DNA of 64,000 bases, taken from positions 186,001 to 250,000 of the forward strand of contig JAIWNF010000016.1 of NCBI GenBank assembly GCA_025093555.1, written 5' to 3'. Under the pieces are notes generated by a model that was not told where the DNA came from, searched no databases, and was given only the letters and a program-made list of their open reading frames with translations. Of the stretch, positions 1 to 12,025 are shown in pieces. Every line of letters starts with the position of its first letter. The stretch's first letter is position 1. The position numbers and the translations under genes are program-made. Source of the stretch: Circinella umbellata. Taxonomy: Eukaryota > Mucoromycota > Mucoromycetes > Mucorales > Lichtheimiaceae.

Positions 1-239
1 CCAGAATAGATTGCATTTAAATGATACATATATTACTAAGCTGGTAGTAAACTTTCACAATTTCGAATATGCAATATATATATTAAATGTACACACTTCT
101 TAATTACCAAGGAAATAACTTAATTTTGGATACGTAAAAAAAACATATATACTTTTTTTAATTCAATGCTCTACATTATATATATTCATTCTTGTACGAA
201 AAAGAGATAAATGATAATAATTAAGTAGTGTGATTCCAT
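1..239. other. 3' flank, no gene seen
   Basis: AT-rich sequence downstream of the minus-strand DAHP synthase gene. It contains only stop-riddled frames and TA-rich runs; it presumably holds the 3' UTR and poly(A) signals of that gene. No other feature can be supported. Confidence 0.6.
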
Positions 240-2156
240 CTATAGACTTGGAAAGTCTTTGCTATTTCGCTCGTTTTGGTAGTATTTTGCAATTAGGAAA
301 GCGACATCCAGTGATTGCTCGTAGTTAAGACGAGGATCGCAGTAAGTCTGATAATTTGTGGACAAATCTTCATCCGTTAAGTCCATAGATCCACCCACAC
401 ATTCTATTGTATTCATAAAATAGTAAAAGAAAAAGACATATGTTTTGTTAATGAATTATTATTATCCCAGATTAAATAATTCATCGAGGGTCAATAGGTT
501 CGTGTGGGAGCTTTTGAAGAAACTGTATCGTACCGGTAACTGAGTCGCCCGTCAATTCAAAATGAACACCATTAAGCTTGCTTCCACAATTTTTATGGAC
601 TCTGAAAGTTTGAGACAATTCCTGGATAATGTCGACAAAGTGACGTGTCTTGACACCACCGGATGCATTCTTTGTATTACCGTGCATTGGATCACATACC
701 CAAACAGGAATATGACCTGCGTTACGTACAGCTTCGATATGTTGTGGCAAATTCTTTTCCACGTTGTCAGCACCGAAACGTGTAATTAAAGTAACTTTGC
801 CGATTTCTTTGTTGGGATTGACTCTGTTGAGAATCTCAACAAGTTTGTCAGGCTCAGTAGTTGGACCAACTTTAAGTCCTACAGGGTTTTCAATACCTCG
901 AATATATTCAATATGTGCACCATCAGGTTGGCGTGTACGATCACCAATCCACAAGAAATGTGCGCCTGTATTGTAATATTTTTTAGTTTTTGTCGAAGGG
1001 GATGTCAAATGACGAGTCAAGCTAGTTTCATATTCGAGTAATAATGCTTCATGAGAAACGAAAAAGTCAACGGAAGTTAATGCATTGTTGCTAGAACTGC
1101 TATCTGCACCGACAGTTCCCATAAAATCCAAAGCGTCGGTTAATTGTGTGACGATCGATTGATATTCGCCTCTTACAGCATCAGATCGTACATGGCTAAG
1201 ATTCCAATTGGATGGTTGATGTAAATCTGAACAGAAGAAAAAGAAAAAGAAGATATATGTTAAATGAAAAGTACTACTTTTTTTTTCTTCGTATCCAAAA
1301 ATAAAAACCCCATACCTGCAAATCCAGAATCAAGTAAAGTTCGTACATAATTCAATGTAGCAGCAGAATGGAAATAAGCTCTAAAAATTTATGCGTTACT
1401 ATCTATCTGCGTAACACCATCATCTCATCACATGAACCAGCCCAATTATTCCTTTATATCTTACCCCAAAAGTCTTTCAGGATCGGCTTTTCGATCTTTA
1501 GGATCAAAACCGTTGACATTATCACCTCTGAATGAAAGAATTTCTTGACCTTCATGCATTTCTGTAGGTTTACTTCTTGGTTTAGCATATTGACCTGCCA
1601 TTCTTGCAATGCGTACAACTGATGTTCTTGCACCCCATGTCAATACCAAAGACATTTGAAGTAAAACCTTAAGTTTGGCCTCAATAGGTTCCTTTTAAAA
1701 TATAAAAGGGCCATCAGTTACACGACAAAATATCCTTTTTCTTTTGACAGTTCTTTTTCTCTCTTTACCAACTACTCATGCACCACATTGGAGTGGTTTT
1801 TTTTATTACCTGGGAACAATAGTCAAATAATTCTGCACAATCACCACCTTGAAGTAAGAAAGAATTACCTAAAGCAACTTGTTTTAATTGTTCTCGAAGT
1901 TTTTCAATCTATTTGTATACAAATGGAATGGTACGTGCACGGATCAATAAAATAATTCTACCATTTTCCCGATCATTCCCATTTTCAGCAAAGAAAATAA
2001 ACTAACCTCTGTTGCAGAAACCATGGGAGGTAAACGATTCAACTTCTTGACAACTCGATCGGCATGATCTTGATCTTCGTAAGTAACGTCTTGGACAATA
2101 GGTTTTAATTTCCAACTGTCTGGTAACCACTTGTTATTATTGATATTGGTTGTCAT
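240..2156 (-). CDS. class II 3-deoxy-D-arabino-heptulosonate 7-phosphate (DAHP) synthase
   Basis: Catalyses condensation of phosphoenolpyruvate with erythrose 4-phosphate, the first step of the shikimate pathway to aromatic amino acids. Six exons (2007-2156, 1810-1908, 1465-1691, 1316-1380, 534-1226, 240-403) join in phase to 465 aa, the usual length of the plant/microbial class II family. Family signatures seen: LLQGGDCAELFDYCSQ near residue 80, RMAGQYAKPRS, SFRGDNVNGFD, GAHFLWIGDRTRQPDGAHIE, LITRFGADNVEKNLPQHI, WVCDPMHGNT, and a C-terminal ECVGGS...CDPRLN block. The last intron (404-533) must be spliced: read-through stops at once and loses the conserved ECVGGS/CDPRLN end. Class II enzymes differ in sequence from yeast Aro3/Aro4 (class I). 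I infer cytosolic location; no targeting peptide is visible. Confidence 0.95.
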
Positions 2157-2997
2157 AGTTGCAGAAGGAAAAAAAAAAGAAATATGAGGAGTATGAAAAA
2201 CAAAACAAAAAAAAAAAGGTTTCCGATACGTATGGTGAGCTTTCTTTGACTCTTTTATAAATTAAAGGTGACTGTCTGAATGAAAGCTATGAGTCAACCT
2301 GTGTAAAACTAAGCCCTAATATATTAATGCAAATACAGCCGTAATATGCATAAATTCTCAATATTTAAGCAGTATTTTAAAACGTGATTGAGCTACATAA
2401 CTGTATATTACGTAAAGTAGTAAGAAGCGTGGCTTTTAGACGAATTACATCTTTGGATACCACATATAAATTGCTAAAATTACAACATAATAGATTTAAT
2501 TTATTGAGTATAAATGGCATAATGATGACAATAGCAAAGAGATAAGTACATATAGAAGAGAGGACAGGAAGAAACAAAGAAGAGGGCTTATACATGCAGA
2601 TGCATACAATTATACAAAAGAACCAAGAATTATACTTTGATATCACATATGCAGCGAAGATATGCTTTTCGTAAAACTACTGCAAAAACCTGTAACTTGA
2701 TCATCAATCTGAGAATAACAGCTACATCAAAAAAGCACCAGACAAAAAAAAATAGTCTTTGAATAAAAGTTAAAACTGCTTTCGCAATAACAGCAACATT
2801 TCAGTAAAGTTAACAATGGCTAGTCTGTTTCTACTTTTGCCGTTAGTATAAAAAAAGAAATATAAAAAAAAAGTTACTTATTCCAAGACATATAATAGCT
2901 TATAATGGACAGTGATAGAAAATTATTACATTATGCAATATAACTGTTGCTTATTATATGGTACGGCGGGTAGTAACACTACAGATCGTCATGTACC
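2157..2997. other. intergenic, no gene seen
   Basis: AT-rich spacer between two minus-strand genes. It should hold the promoter of the DAHP synthase (upstream of 2156) and the 3' UTR of the MFS transporter. Short ORFs here have no recognisable domain and look like chance frames. Confidence 0.5.
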
Positions 2998-5534
2998 TTA
3001 AACTTTCACAAAAAATTTATTGGTCATTTGAAGCTTAATAATTAAACACATAATACCGGCCAATGCATAGACTAATCCACAAAATAATTTGGAATAAAAA
3101 TAATATCCATTCTGATTGCTATTTTCCATATAACTTGATAACACTGGACCAACCAAGGCAACGGAAAAACCTAATCCTCGAACAGTTGATGCTGCGGGAT
3201 AAAGATCGAATCCAACGATAGCTAGTGTCACTGGTGGCGCTAGTATAGTGAAAAAAAATAGATAAAAACAGTTCTTTTATCCAAACTCGGTTATTTCCTT
3301 TTCTATTATTCTAAAGTTACTTTTACCTATTACAGGATATGAATAGAAGAAAAATCCCATCAAAATGGCAAACATCATAAGGACGACGAAATTGTAAGCA
3401 AACATCCAAACAAATAAAACAGAGATACTACAAACAGAGGTATATATCATATAGGTATTGACAGGACCAATTTTATCCGATACTAATCTATTTTGTTTAA
3501 AAGATAACAGCAAATAATATGTTAAAACAGAGATATTTTTTTATTCCATGTAAACAAAGCTTGAGCATTTCATTTTTATTCAGCTCTGTCGTTACTTAAT
3601 TGTCAGGAACAACAACATATATCATACTGCTATTATGATAGTGTTATATTACTTACCCTGCAAGCAATTTTCCTAAAAGTCCAATTCCTGCCATGGTTGA
3701 AATAGTAGCTGCTGCATGATAACCCGATAACCCAATTGCTGTCGCGTATACTGTAGTAAAGTTACAAGCAGCATATTATATATTAAATCATTCGAGTATG
3801 TGATGATGACAATTCTTGTTTCGATTTTTTAATTTTTTTTTCTTTTACTTTGCTTTTAAAAAAAAAACAGAAACTTACATGGCAAAAGATTAAGGACAAT
3901 ATATTGTCCAATTAGCTGAATAGGTCCAGTAAAGAAAAATAATAAAAAAAGCTTATTTTTAAAAACCCTAAAATCAGTGGCCTGCTTAAATCCTTGTTTG
4001 ACGGTTGTCTTGGGAGGAATACGATGTTTAATGATTGCTAAACCGCAGGTGCATGTTACGAAAAAGATGAGGCCCAGAATTTTCATCGTCCTGGCATGTG
4101 GGTATATTACCGTTGTCAGTAATGTGTTTTCATTAAAAAAAAATTGTACATACTATATTTCCAAACCCCAAGCATGAAAACCAGTTTTTATTTTTGATCT
4201 ATTCATTACCAAGCAATACCCAGGTTGTTATTGATCATGACAACCATGTATGGAAAAGTAAGACCTATATTGGCATATTGTACAGATTTATTTATTATCC
4301 AGATTTTAAAATAGTACATACACGGTAAAGAAATCATACCTCCTACTGCAGTCACTGCAAATTGAATACCAAATGCAAGACCGATTTGTTTCTGAAACCA
4401 TTCTGGGATTGTTCTTACGCAAACCTTATTAATAAAAGAAAGCAGCAAAAATAAATATTTACGTATGAACTTTTATGATATTTTTGTTTTTATCTGTCGA
4501 ACTGCTTGCTACTTACACTTTGCATAATAGCTGCACCAGATCCACTGCATAATCCCAATGATAAATACAAATGCCATATCTATTATAAACATACCACATT
4601 ACATGTATACAATAATGGGAAAATAGAACAATGACAACAGCATATAGCACTAATAAGTTTTTTTATTGTTCCAATTTTTCATTGAATGTCAGAAATAGTT
4701 ACAACTAAGCAACACATATCTTTTTGACTTACTGAAGTTGCATAAGCTGCAGAAACGAAACCACCGCTAATCAATACTGTTCCCAACAATATCAACCTTT
4801 TTCTTGGCATAATTGAATATAGGATGCTAGCAAAAAAACAAAAAGTTAATCCTATCGATTGATTTAAAATACCGACAGTCGTAAGACGCATGTTGACATC
4901 TGGCTCTGTCACGAATGTTTCGTTCTTTTCATAATAATCTTGAATTAAACCTGATACGTAAAAATTAAAATAGAAATAAGCATAAATAACGCCATTATCG
5001 GGCTGTAACAATTTCTTTTATTTATACTTTACCCCTTTATGTTTCGAATCCATTCGGCAGGATACGTACGTAACAAAAGTTAGCAAGTAAAAAAGAAAAA
5101 CAAGTTGAATTCCACTATTAAAAAACAATTTACTCTTACCAAAGGTACGCAAAGCTAACTGGTACTGATATCAATGCGGTGCCGGCAGCAATCATCCAAG
5201 CATGTTTTCCATCCATAGGGGGTAATTCAGAAAAAACCTCTTCTTGATGATTGGGGTCGTTGTCTTCCACATGTTTTCTAATTAACACGGTTAACAATTT
5301 GTTTTTTGTTAAAAGGCCTACCATTTTTCTTTATTTCAAATGACAAGATATATACTCTGCTGGTTTTATTTTTTTATTTATTGCACTGTTTAATGTTGTT
5401 TCTTCTGCAAGTGTTGTTATACTAGATTGCTGTTGAGTATTTTCTTCAAAGGATAACGAAGATCCCTCCGGCTCAGTTGCTGTTGGTATGGCCATATAAG
5501 ACTTGTAGTTTTTTTTTCTTATCGTCTTTCCCAT
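2998..5534 (-). CDS. MFS transporter, monocarboxylate-transporter-like (possibly disrupted)
   Basis: Major facilitator membrane protein resembling fungal MCH/monocarboxylate permeases; the substrate cannot be told. Exons seen: 5356-5534, 5140-5277, 4733-5002, 4517-4579, 4210-4424, 3879-4090, 3657-3750, 3327-3487, 2998-3239. The cytosolic N-terminus is polar; successive hydrophobic helices follow, with pieces typical of the family: TVGILNQSIGLTFCFFASI, a Pro-Arg-Lys-Arg loop between helices, WHLYLSLGLCSGSGAAIMQS, SGYHAAATISTMAGIGLLG and VTLAIVGFDLYPAASTVRG. A methionine at 5324 lies inside the first intron (5278-5355) and is probably not the start. All junctions keep phase except between 5140 and 5002: exon 2 ends two bases into a codon while exon 3 must be read in frame 0. 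A missed exon, sequence indel or real damage are all possible. Confidence 0.75.
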
Positions 5535-7185
5535 ATTTAATAGTTGTATTAAAATAAAATAAAATAAAGAAGAAAAGTGCAAGAGATTATGTGAACGTTC
5601 TTTAGCTTAATGTATTTATAACAAATTAAATGCCTGTGTTCTATTGTTTGTTTCCACATGAATCAGGATTTTAAATTGTTTCATATAACGGGAAATCTCA
5701 CCTGCTGACTAAATCCTCTTTTTTTTTTTTTCGGAAAAGTAAATAGTAAAATACTCTTGTTAACTTGTTTATACGTAATTTTGAGAAAAGAATCATTTAA
5801 ATACAAAATCAAAGATTTTAAGTCATTCATGCAGGTTTTACATAGGGGTAAAAATAAAAATGCACACTGTACATAGTAAGTATGTTTATCAAAATAGGGA
5901 TATATATAATCTTTGTATGTATAGATCGTTATCATCATGACTTGAAGATACCTTTGATTGCCGAAACTTTTGTAATTAATATGGCTCTACGTAGGAAGTG
6001 AATTGTGTGGGTCGAAAGGATGGAAAAAATAATAGTTCTTTACGTACTATTTTTTTTTTTGTAAGAAATTATTTTTCCAAGTACTTCTGTAGTTACGTAC
6101 GTATAGATTATTTTGTTACTTAGATTATTAGATACAAGAAGTTCAGCTAGTATATATCTATACATCAGCAAAAGATAACTACAGTGGTATCTTTAGAGTT
6201 GTAATTCTTTTTTCAAGGATGGCTGTTGTATTCATTATAAATAATATATCATAATCAGCAGTATGATAGTATACATTTATTGTTTTTGAATTAAATTACA
6301 TAAATCAATCTTTGATTTGACAAAGTGCTTTGTATATCATTATTTGATGAACGGGCAATGTAGCATTAATCTTCAAAAGCGAGAGAATCCCAAATATGAT
6401 GTATTAATTTCTTATACTGATACGTTCTGACGACCCGCTTAATGAAAATAATGATTAGAAAGGGCGTACCACGATCCGATCGGAGAAGCGTTCAAAATAC
6501 CAACAACAATTCCAAAATAAAATATAAAAAAAGTGAAAAGTACGTAGCAGTCTGATGACTCGTCTTGTTTAAATTTTTTCTGAAGACGTAACGGACAACG
6601 AAGATAAAGTACCGAAAGACGAAGAGGTATTATCATGATATCCACATAAAGATGGGTTATAGAAAAAAAATATTAATTTGAAGATACGTAAAAGAATATA
6701 GAATAGAAAATACTTTTGGCGGACGCTATCGCATACAATAAATAATGTAAATATAAATATTTAAAATGTCAATTTCTTTCAGATGATTCTAGATAACGTG
6801 ATCATTTATCATATGCGAATTCTTTTACGTGTTTTAGTTATATAAGAGAATAAGAAACTAAAACCTAAACGTAAAACGAAGAGTAAACCTATTTGTCCTT
6901 TACACGTGAATATGAACATTTTTCTTCTCTACTACTACAGATAAAAAAATTCTGCGGTCCATCATATTACTTTACTTATATAAAATACATTGATTCATTG
7001 CTAGTAATATCAAGTAGCTATTATGAGTGTTAAAACTAGAGCGTTTTATTTCCGAATGATCACAAAATTAAAGTGTAGATAATTGAAGTAATAAAAAAAG
7101 AGACATATAATCTTGGTAAGTGTTAATTAGTTAAAACAAACAGCAAAATAATCAAGAACAACGAAAAGGGTATATGTGCAAAATA
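5535..7185. other. intergenic, no gene seen
   Basis: About 1.6 kb of AT-rich spacer between the transporter and the transposon. It presumably includes the transporter promoter just above 5534. A small minus-strand ORF at 6439-6645 has a hydrophobic stretch but no recognisable family, and it sits in otherwise non-coding context. No RNA gene recognised. Confidence 0.5.
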
Positions 7186-7270
7186 CTTACAGGGTTTCCG
7201 AAAAGTAATGTCGCAGCTAGTAGAAATCAATGTCGCTTGGCAACAAAATTAATGTCACATGACAGCAACC

Positions 7271-7313
7271 AAAAGTCGTGCCATCCTGCCGTCGTGCCAT
7301 CCCCCCATGACTG
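7271..7313 (+). repeat. left terminal inverted repeat of the transposon
   Basis: Exact reverse complement of 8742-8784 over 43 bp. It is much more GC-rich than its surroundings and starts with AAAAGTCGTGCC. Confidence 0.93.
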
Positions 7314-7675
7314 CTTTTAATTTGACTCCGCAGTCTTTGGTCGTGCCTTACTATCCTGCCATCCTCTATGTGTTAAATCTACCATATTATGGATCATAAA
7401 AAAAAATGTACTGGTGCTTTTTTTTTAATAATTTTGACATATAAGAATTTAATAATAATAGATTATATATGCATATACCTGTTGTCAATCTTATGTACCA
7501 GAGAGTGAACAATGACTATCTTTACTCAAAATCTATTTATCTAAATATGCAATACTTTTGATTAATGGAGGTACCATGAAGAGAAGACACACAATATATG
7601 TTGTGTTGACTTATACTTTGTTACAGTTCTAAATATAATTTGAAAATAGCTTATCTTAAAGTATATACATTGTAT

Positions 7676-8545
7676 TCATCTTTTTTCGTTTCTAATAGCC
7701 AGCCTACATATCATTTTATGGCTTTCTTTTACTACTGAAAAGAGTGTTGTAAAATAATGCTGATATGATGCTTCTGTTAATTTATCAAGAATCGCCTGAA
7801 ATATCACAACATGTCTTCGAGATTCAACAGAGTAAATAAGAGAAGAGCAAAGATAATAACTACCAACTGCTTTATATGTGACATCTGTAGCAATTGAAAA
7901 CATAGTAATTCTAGCACAGCTAGGCATTGATGGTCCCCGGAAAGAATTCAAGACCAAATCTGGTAATGCACTAGCAGCAGTTAGATATCCAGGGTATGCG
8001 TTGTTAATTTTCAGGAATGGCTTGACTGGATCATTATCTAAAGAGGTTATATTCATGCGTTCCTTGGCTTTTCTTGTCTCATATCTAGTTCTCTCACGAT
8101 TACCGAGAATTGGATCGATTTCTTGAGTGGATGAAATGATGGTTCCTGTTCTTGAATCAATACCAACAGTAGCTCCTTTTGGTCGCAAAGTCGGATTCTT
8201 TTCCACATAATTATCCATTGCATTATTCTGTTCCATAGATAAATGTTTTCGACTATATTGGCCATGCCAATGCATATTAATATGACTCATTGTACACCCT
8301 TTCTTAGAAAAGATATATACAACTCTTGCTGGACAAGGTTTATGAGCGCGTGTTCCACTACAAGATTTACAGCCTTCATTAAGTTCTTTACAGACCGCAT
8401 TCTTTCTAGCTGGGGGGCGTCTTGGCAGATTGTATACTTTACAATTTCCATTTTCACAAGTAAAGTAGCCACAGCAAACACGGTCATACTTGCGGATGCG
8501 ATCACCATTCTTGTCCGCTCTACGATTGCTATGACCACCTTTCAT
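7676..8545 (-). pseudogene. MULE-like transposase fragment with GCM/WRKY-like zinc cluster
   Basis: A 289-aa frame from an ATG at 8545. The N-terminal ~100 residues carry a Cys/His zinc cluster (CGYFTCENGNC, then Cys residues in CKELNEGCKSC and HKPCP, closing with the His-rich SHINMHWHG), like the GCM/WRKY-type DNA-binding domains in front of Mutator-like transposases. Residues ~210-275 (ITMFSIATDVTYK through AILDKLTEASYQHYF) match the start of a MULE catalytic domain, with the Asp of ATDVTYK as a candidate first DDE residue. The frame stops before the second Asp and the Glu, so this product should not be catalytic. The same frame stays open above the ATG for a few family-like residues (DIGWAMKGGHS) and then meets a stop, so the 5' end is also lost or on an unseen exon. 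Confidence 0.75.
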
Positions 8546-8741
8546 AGCCCATCCAATATCAAGATTAAATTTACAATAACGATCATGTTCTTCATCAAAA
8601 CATCATTACATGTTTCAGTAACATCGCCATTAGGGAATTGTGTTTTGAAATAAGTTAGAAATTAATAGAAATGTGTAGTTGGGAGACAGGATAGTAAGGC
8701 ACGCTCAATGGCACGACGAAGACAGCGGAATAAAAAAGACA

Positions 8742-8784
8742 CAGTCATGGGGGGATGGCACGACGGCAGGATGGCACGACTTTT
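8742..8784 (-). repeat. right terminal inverted repeat of the transposon
   Basis: Exact reverse complement of 7271-7313. It ends GGCACGACTTTT. Confidence 0.93.
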
Positions 8785-10145
8785 AGTACCTGCCGGCGAA
8801 AAGTTAAAATATGGGCAATATAAGTATTTTGGTATATGTGGGGTGTAAATTAGAGAAGTATATAATTCAAATCATAGTTCATTGTTTACGCTTATTAAGT
8901 TTATATTACCGAGTGACAGATAGTACTGTGAACGGCCTTAGTTTGTTTAGTAAAATCATTATTAAAATATAGACCTTTAATCATCTTCAAAAAAAAGAAA
9001 ACTTTGCTTTAACATTCATAAATAAAATATTGTACGTGATTTTTGAATTTTATCATTCGCAAGACTAATTTCTAATGAGAGCTAAAAAAAAAACTACTTT
9101 TTTTTTGTTACTTTCCTCTAGAGCTGGTCTCCTCATTGTTGTTGGTAGTTGAACACCCCCAAAATAATAAATTCAGTTCTCTATTTGACATGTGTAATTG
9201 TATGGTCCCACGAAGATTATGCGCCAATATGACCCTATTTTCCTGCTGGCGCGTTCTTTATCCCCCATTTTTCTTTTATGTAAATATAAGTAATAATTGC
9301 TCTATCATTATAGAAATAATTATAAATACAAACTGTAAGAAAGAAAAACAGAATACCCTGGGTTGAATCCTAAGATCCACACATTTTGTATATATATATA
9401 TATACAAATTTCGTAATTTATGCTACTTTTTTATAATTTATTTTGTGTAGCCTCTTCCTCAACTAGTTTAAGAAAAAAGAGCTTAAATTTACGGTCAAAT
9501 AGAACCGATAGGCAAGACTGTAAGTTTATATGCAAAATGGAAATTTATCTGTCATCAAATCTTCCATTTCCAGTGGGGTTTTTCTTTTATAAATGAAATG
9601 TGTTAATATATTTTTTTTGGAGTTACACACATTCTTACCAAAGCTTCGTTGTATGCATTTACAAATTTTTAGGTTGCACATGACGGAATAGTAATAATAA
9701 GCCAAATGAAAAAAAAAAAAAAGAGAAGTTGAATAGGGCGATGGATGATTTAATGACATGGGTTAATATGATATAAATTAAGAAAGAAAAATAACTTGCT
9801 CCTTGTTTATTAACATGTTATTTATATTGAATTTTTTTTTTTTTGGGACGCAGTAATGTTATTTTTTTTTTTTTTTGCTGAGCCATAAAAGAAATGAATC
9901 AATCTTCAAGTATGCATTGGACGTTTCGCTGAGCGTGCCATGTATTACGACACATGATCATAAAATCATCAGCGCCACAATTCTTTTTGTTATAGAAAGC
10001 GCACACAAAACTAGTATTTTTTTTTCTTTCTCTTTTCCTTTTGCATTCTTTATTTTTATTTTACTGTGTTATCTTACTTTTGGATGTTTATTTTTTTGTT
10101 TTTTGATTAATAAAAGCATTCATTTTTATTGACAATAATATTAAT
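8785..10145. other. intergenic, no gene seen
   Basis: AT-rich spacer with long T runs near 9830-9865 and a (TA)n stretch near 9390-9404. The last 300 bp, C/T-rich, should be the promoter and 5' UTR of the RING gene. The segment 9120-9260 is less AT-rich but has no recognisable coding frame. Confidence 0.5.
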
Positions 10146-12025
10146 ATGAGCAGTAATACTGAATACTATCAATCCCCTACAAGAATGTGGGATAGTATGT
10201 ATGACGACGATCCTAATGCTGGACAAGAAGATCCCTTCTTCCTTACTAATCTATTTCCTGATGAAAACGTTACTTTCTTTTGCTATAACTGTGATATGCA
10301 AGTCGGAGCCTATCTTCGAGAAGATTATCAACGTATTTGTGACCGATGCTTTGGTGAATTTATTGAAGTTGTATGTATTATCTCCTTCTATTCTTTTTTT
10401 TTGCTAGTGCAAGACGATCAGCTGAATAACGAAAAAAAAGGCTAATGGTAAATTTTTTTTATCGGCTTGAATGTATATGTTGGTGTTGTGCGGAATATAA
10501 CAAATATTTATAGCAAGAATCTAATAATCCACCAGCATCTTCATCAACAACTACTTCTGGTACTACAGTATTACGACACGCATCAATAAGACGTTCAGAA
10601 ATACAATCTTCAATAGCAACATCAGCAGCTAGAAATAATACTACTAGTTTGACAGTACCACCAAGACAAGATACTCAACGTGATCGTGAACAACAGCAAC
10701 AACAGAATGATTTACAAGAAATACAACCGGGTGTATCTATTCGACTACGTAATAATAATAGTAAGAATAAGCTAGATTTCTTTTTTTTCTCTCTATTTCT
10801 CTTTTTCCTTTTTTGTTTATTTATTTGTGAATAATGACGAATGATAAATAAATGGGTTCGGTTGTCATATTCATGTTTTGATCCTGAGATAAAAAAAAAA
10901 AGACAAAGTAGGATGATAAACTAAACTTCCCTACCCATCCCATCCCCTCCCCCCGAAAAAAAATTATTATTATTTTTATACAGGAGCGAGTAATAATAAT
11001 GACATAACAACAAATTACGATAATAATGAAGATTGGTGGGACACAACTCCATCGCTTTCAATAATACCAACACCTTCACCATCGCCACCTATAACAACGG
11101 ATGATAGTAACGGTAGACGAGGAAGAAGAAGATGGTGGCAAAAAGTATTTTCAAAACGAAGTTCACCTTCATCAACAACACACCCGACAATTACAACGAC
11201 AAATCATGATGGTGGTACAAGTACTGTAAATGGGTAATCTACATTTATTTGTTTATTTTGGCAAATCCGAATTAAAAAAATTATCTTTGTAATCAAACAA
11301 AATGTTAAAATTATATCTCTATTAATGTATACTTTCATTATGTAGTCGATTGAGCCAATTTACATCTTCACTAGTACGCTTAAAAAGAAACAGAAATGCC
11401 AGAAGTACAACTTCATTTGTATCTTATAATACAACGTAAGAGATTTTATATATTTTATATATTTAATCCAATTAAACGAAATATATCCATAATGAAAACG
11501 AGTTCATTTATTTATATACTTTACGTATGTAGAAACAATCAAGATTTTGTACAAGCAAGTTCATCATCTGCAATAGAAACATCTCGACCCCATGTATGGC
11601 AAGGTATATATAAATAAAGAAAGAAAGAAGAATGACCTTTCTTTTTTGGTTTACTTATACATATACATGTTATTTTTACTAGATGACGAGGATGAGGCTT
11701 GTGCGATTTGTTCGGATGAGTTATATTCAAAGACCTCACCAGCCGTAAAACTTGTATGTAATCATATATTTCATAAAAGTTGTATTGCTCACTGGCTTGA
11801 GAGAGATACTACATGTCCATATTGGTAAGTTTATTATTAGCTAAAGTATTTAAACATAAGTATGGGATAAAAAAGAGATATATATATATATAAAGAAAAA
11901 AAGAAGTACTAATGTGTTACTGATTTGAATATACATGGATTCTTCTCTTTTTTTTCTGCACATATCTTAGTCGAAATATTTCATACATGTCAGATGCTGA
12001 ACCTGTTACTCGTCCTTCACGTTAA
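10146..12025 (+). CDS. RNF126/RNF115-like RING-H2 E3 ubiquitin ligase
   Basis: Predicted E3 ligase that recruits a ubiquitin-charged E2 through a C-terminal RING-H2 domain. Seven exons (10146-10370, 10514-10760, 10984-11233, 11346-11435, 11533-11603, 11683-11824, 11971-12025) join in phase to 359 aa. An N-terminal zinc ribbon has C46-x2-C49 and C65-x2-C68 followed by FGEFIEV, as in the BCA2/RNF126 family. The middle is low-complexity (Ser/Thr/Asn/Gln) with a basic patch (GRRGRRRWWQK). The RING has the complete ligand set C301, C304, C320, H322, H325, C328, C339, C342; the last Cys codon is split by the final intron. Domain order and spacing fit cytosolic quality-control ligases; substrates are unknown. 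Confidence 0.92.

Larger units (their letters stand above)
7271..8784. mobile_element. inverted-repeat DNA transposon with truncated MULE-type transposase
   Basis: A 1514-bp element bounded by perfect 43-bp terminal inverted repeats at 7271-7313 and 8742-8784. Similarity continues inward imperfectly for roughly another 50-60 bp (7320-7372 against 8683-8735). The ends contain iterated GTCGTGCCATCC motifs. Inside lies a minus-strand transposase fragment. I could not find a convincing target-site duplication: the left flank ends CAGCAACC and the right flank starts AGTACCTG. The single-domain transposase suggests an internally deleted, non-autonomous copy. Confidence 0.85.

Noticed and set aside
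481..533. C-terminal end of the DAHP synthase as HEPIDPR plus stop
   Set aside because: Retaining this sequence loses the conserved ECVGGS/CDPRLN terminus; a GT donor at 533 and an acceptor at 404 restore it in phase.
5325..5331. Transporter start at the ATG at 5324 (MVGLLTKNK...)
   Set aside because: Splicing 5356 to 5277 joins an in-phase N-terminal exon (start 5534), so the 5324 methionine lies within the intron.
6439..6645. Small hydrophobic minus-strand ORF
   Set aside because: No recognisable family, no intron or promoter context and chance-level length.
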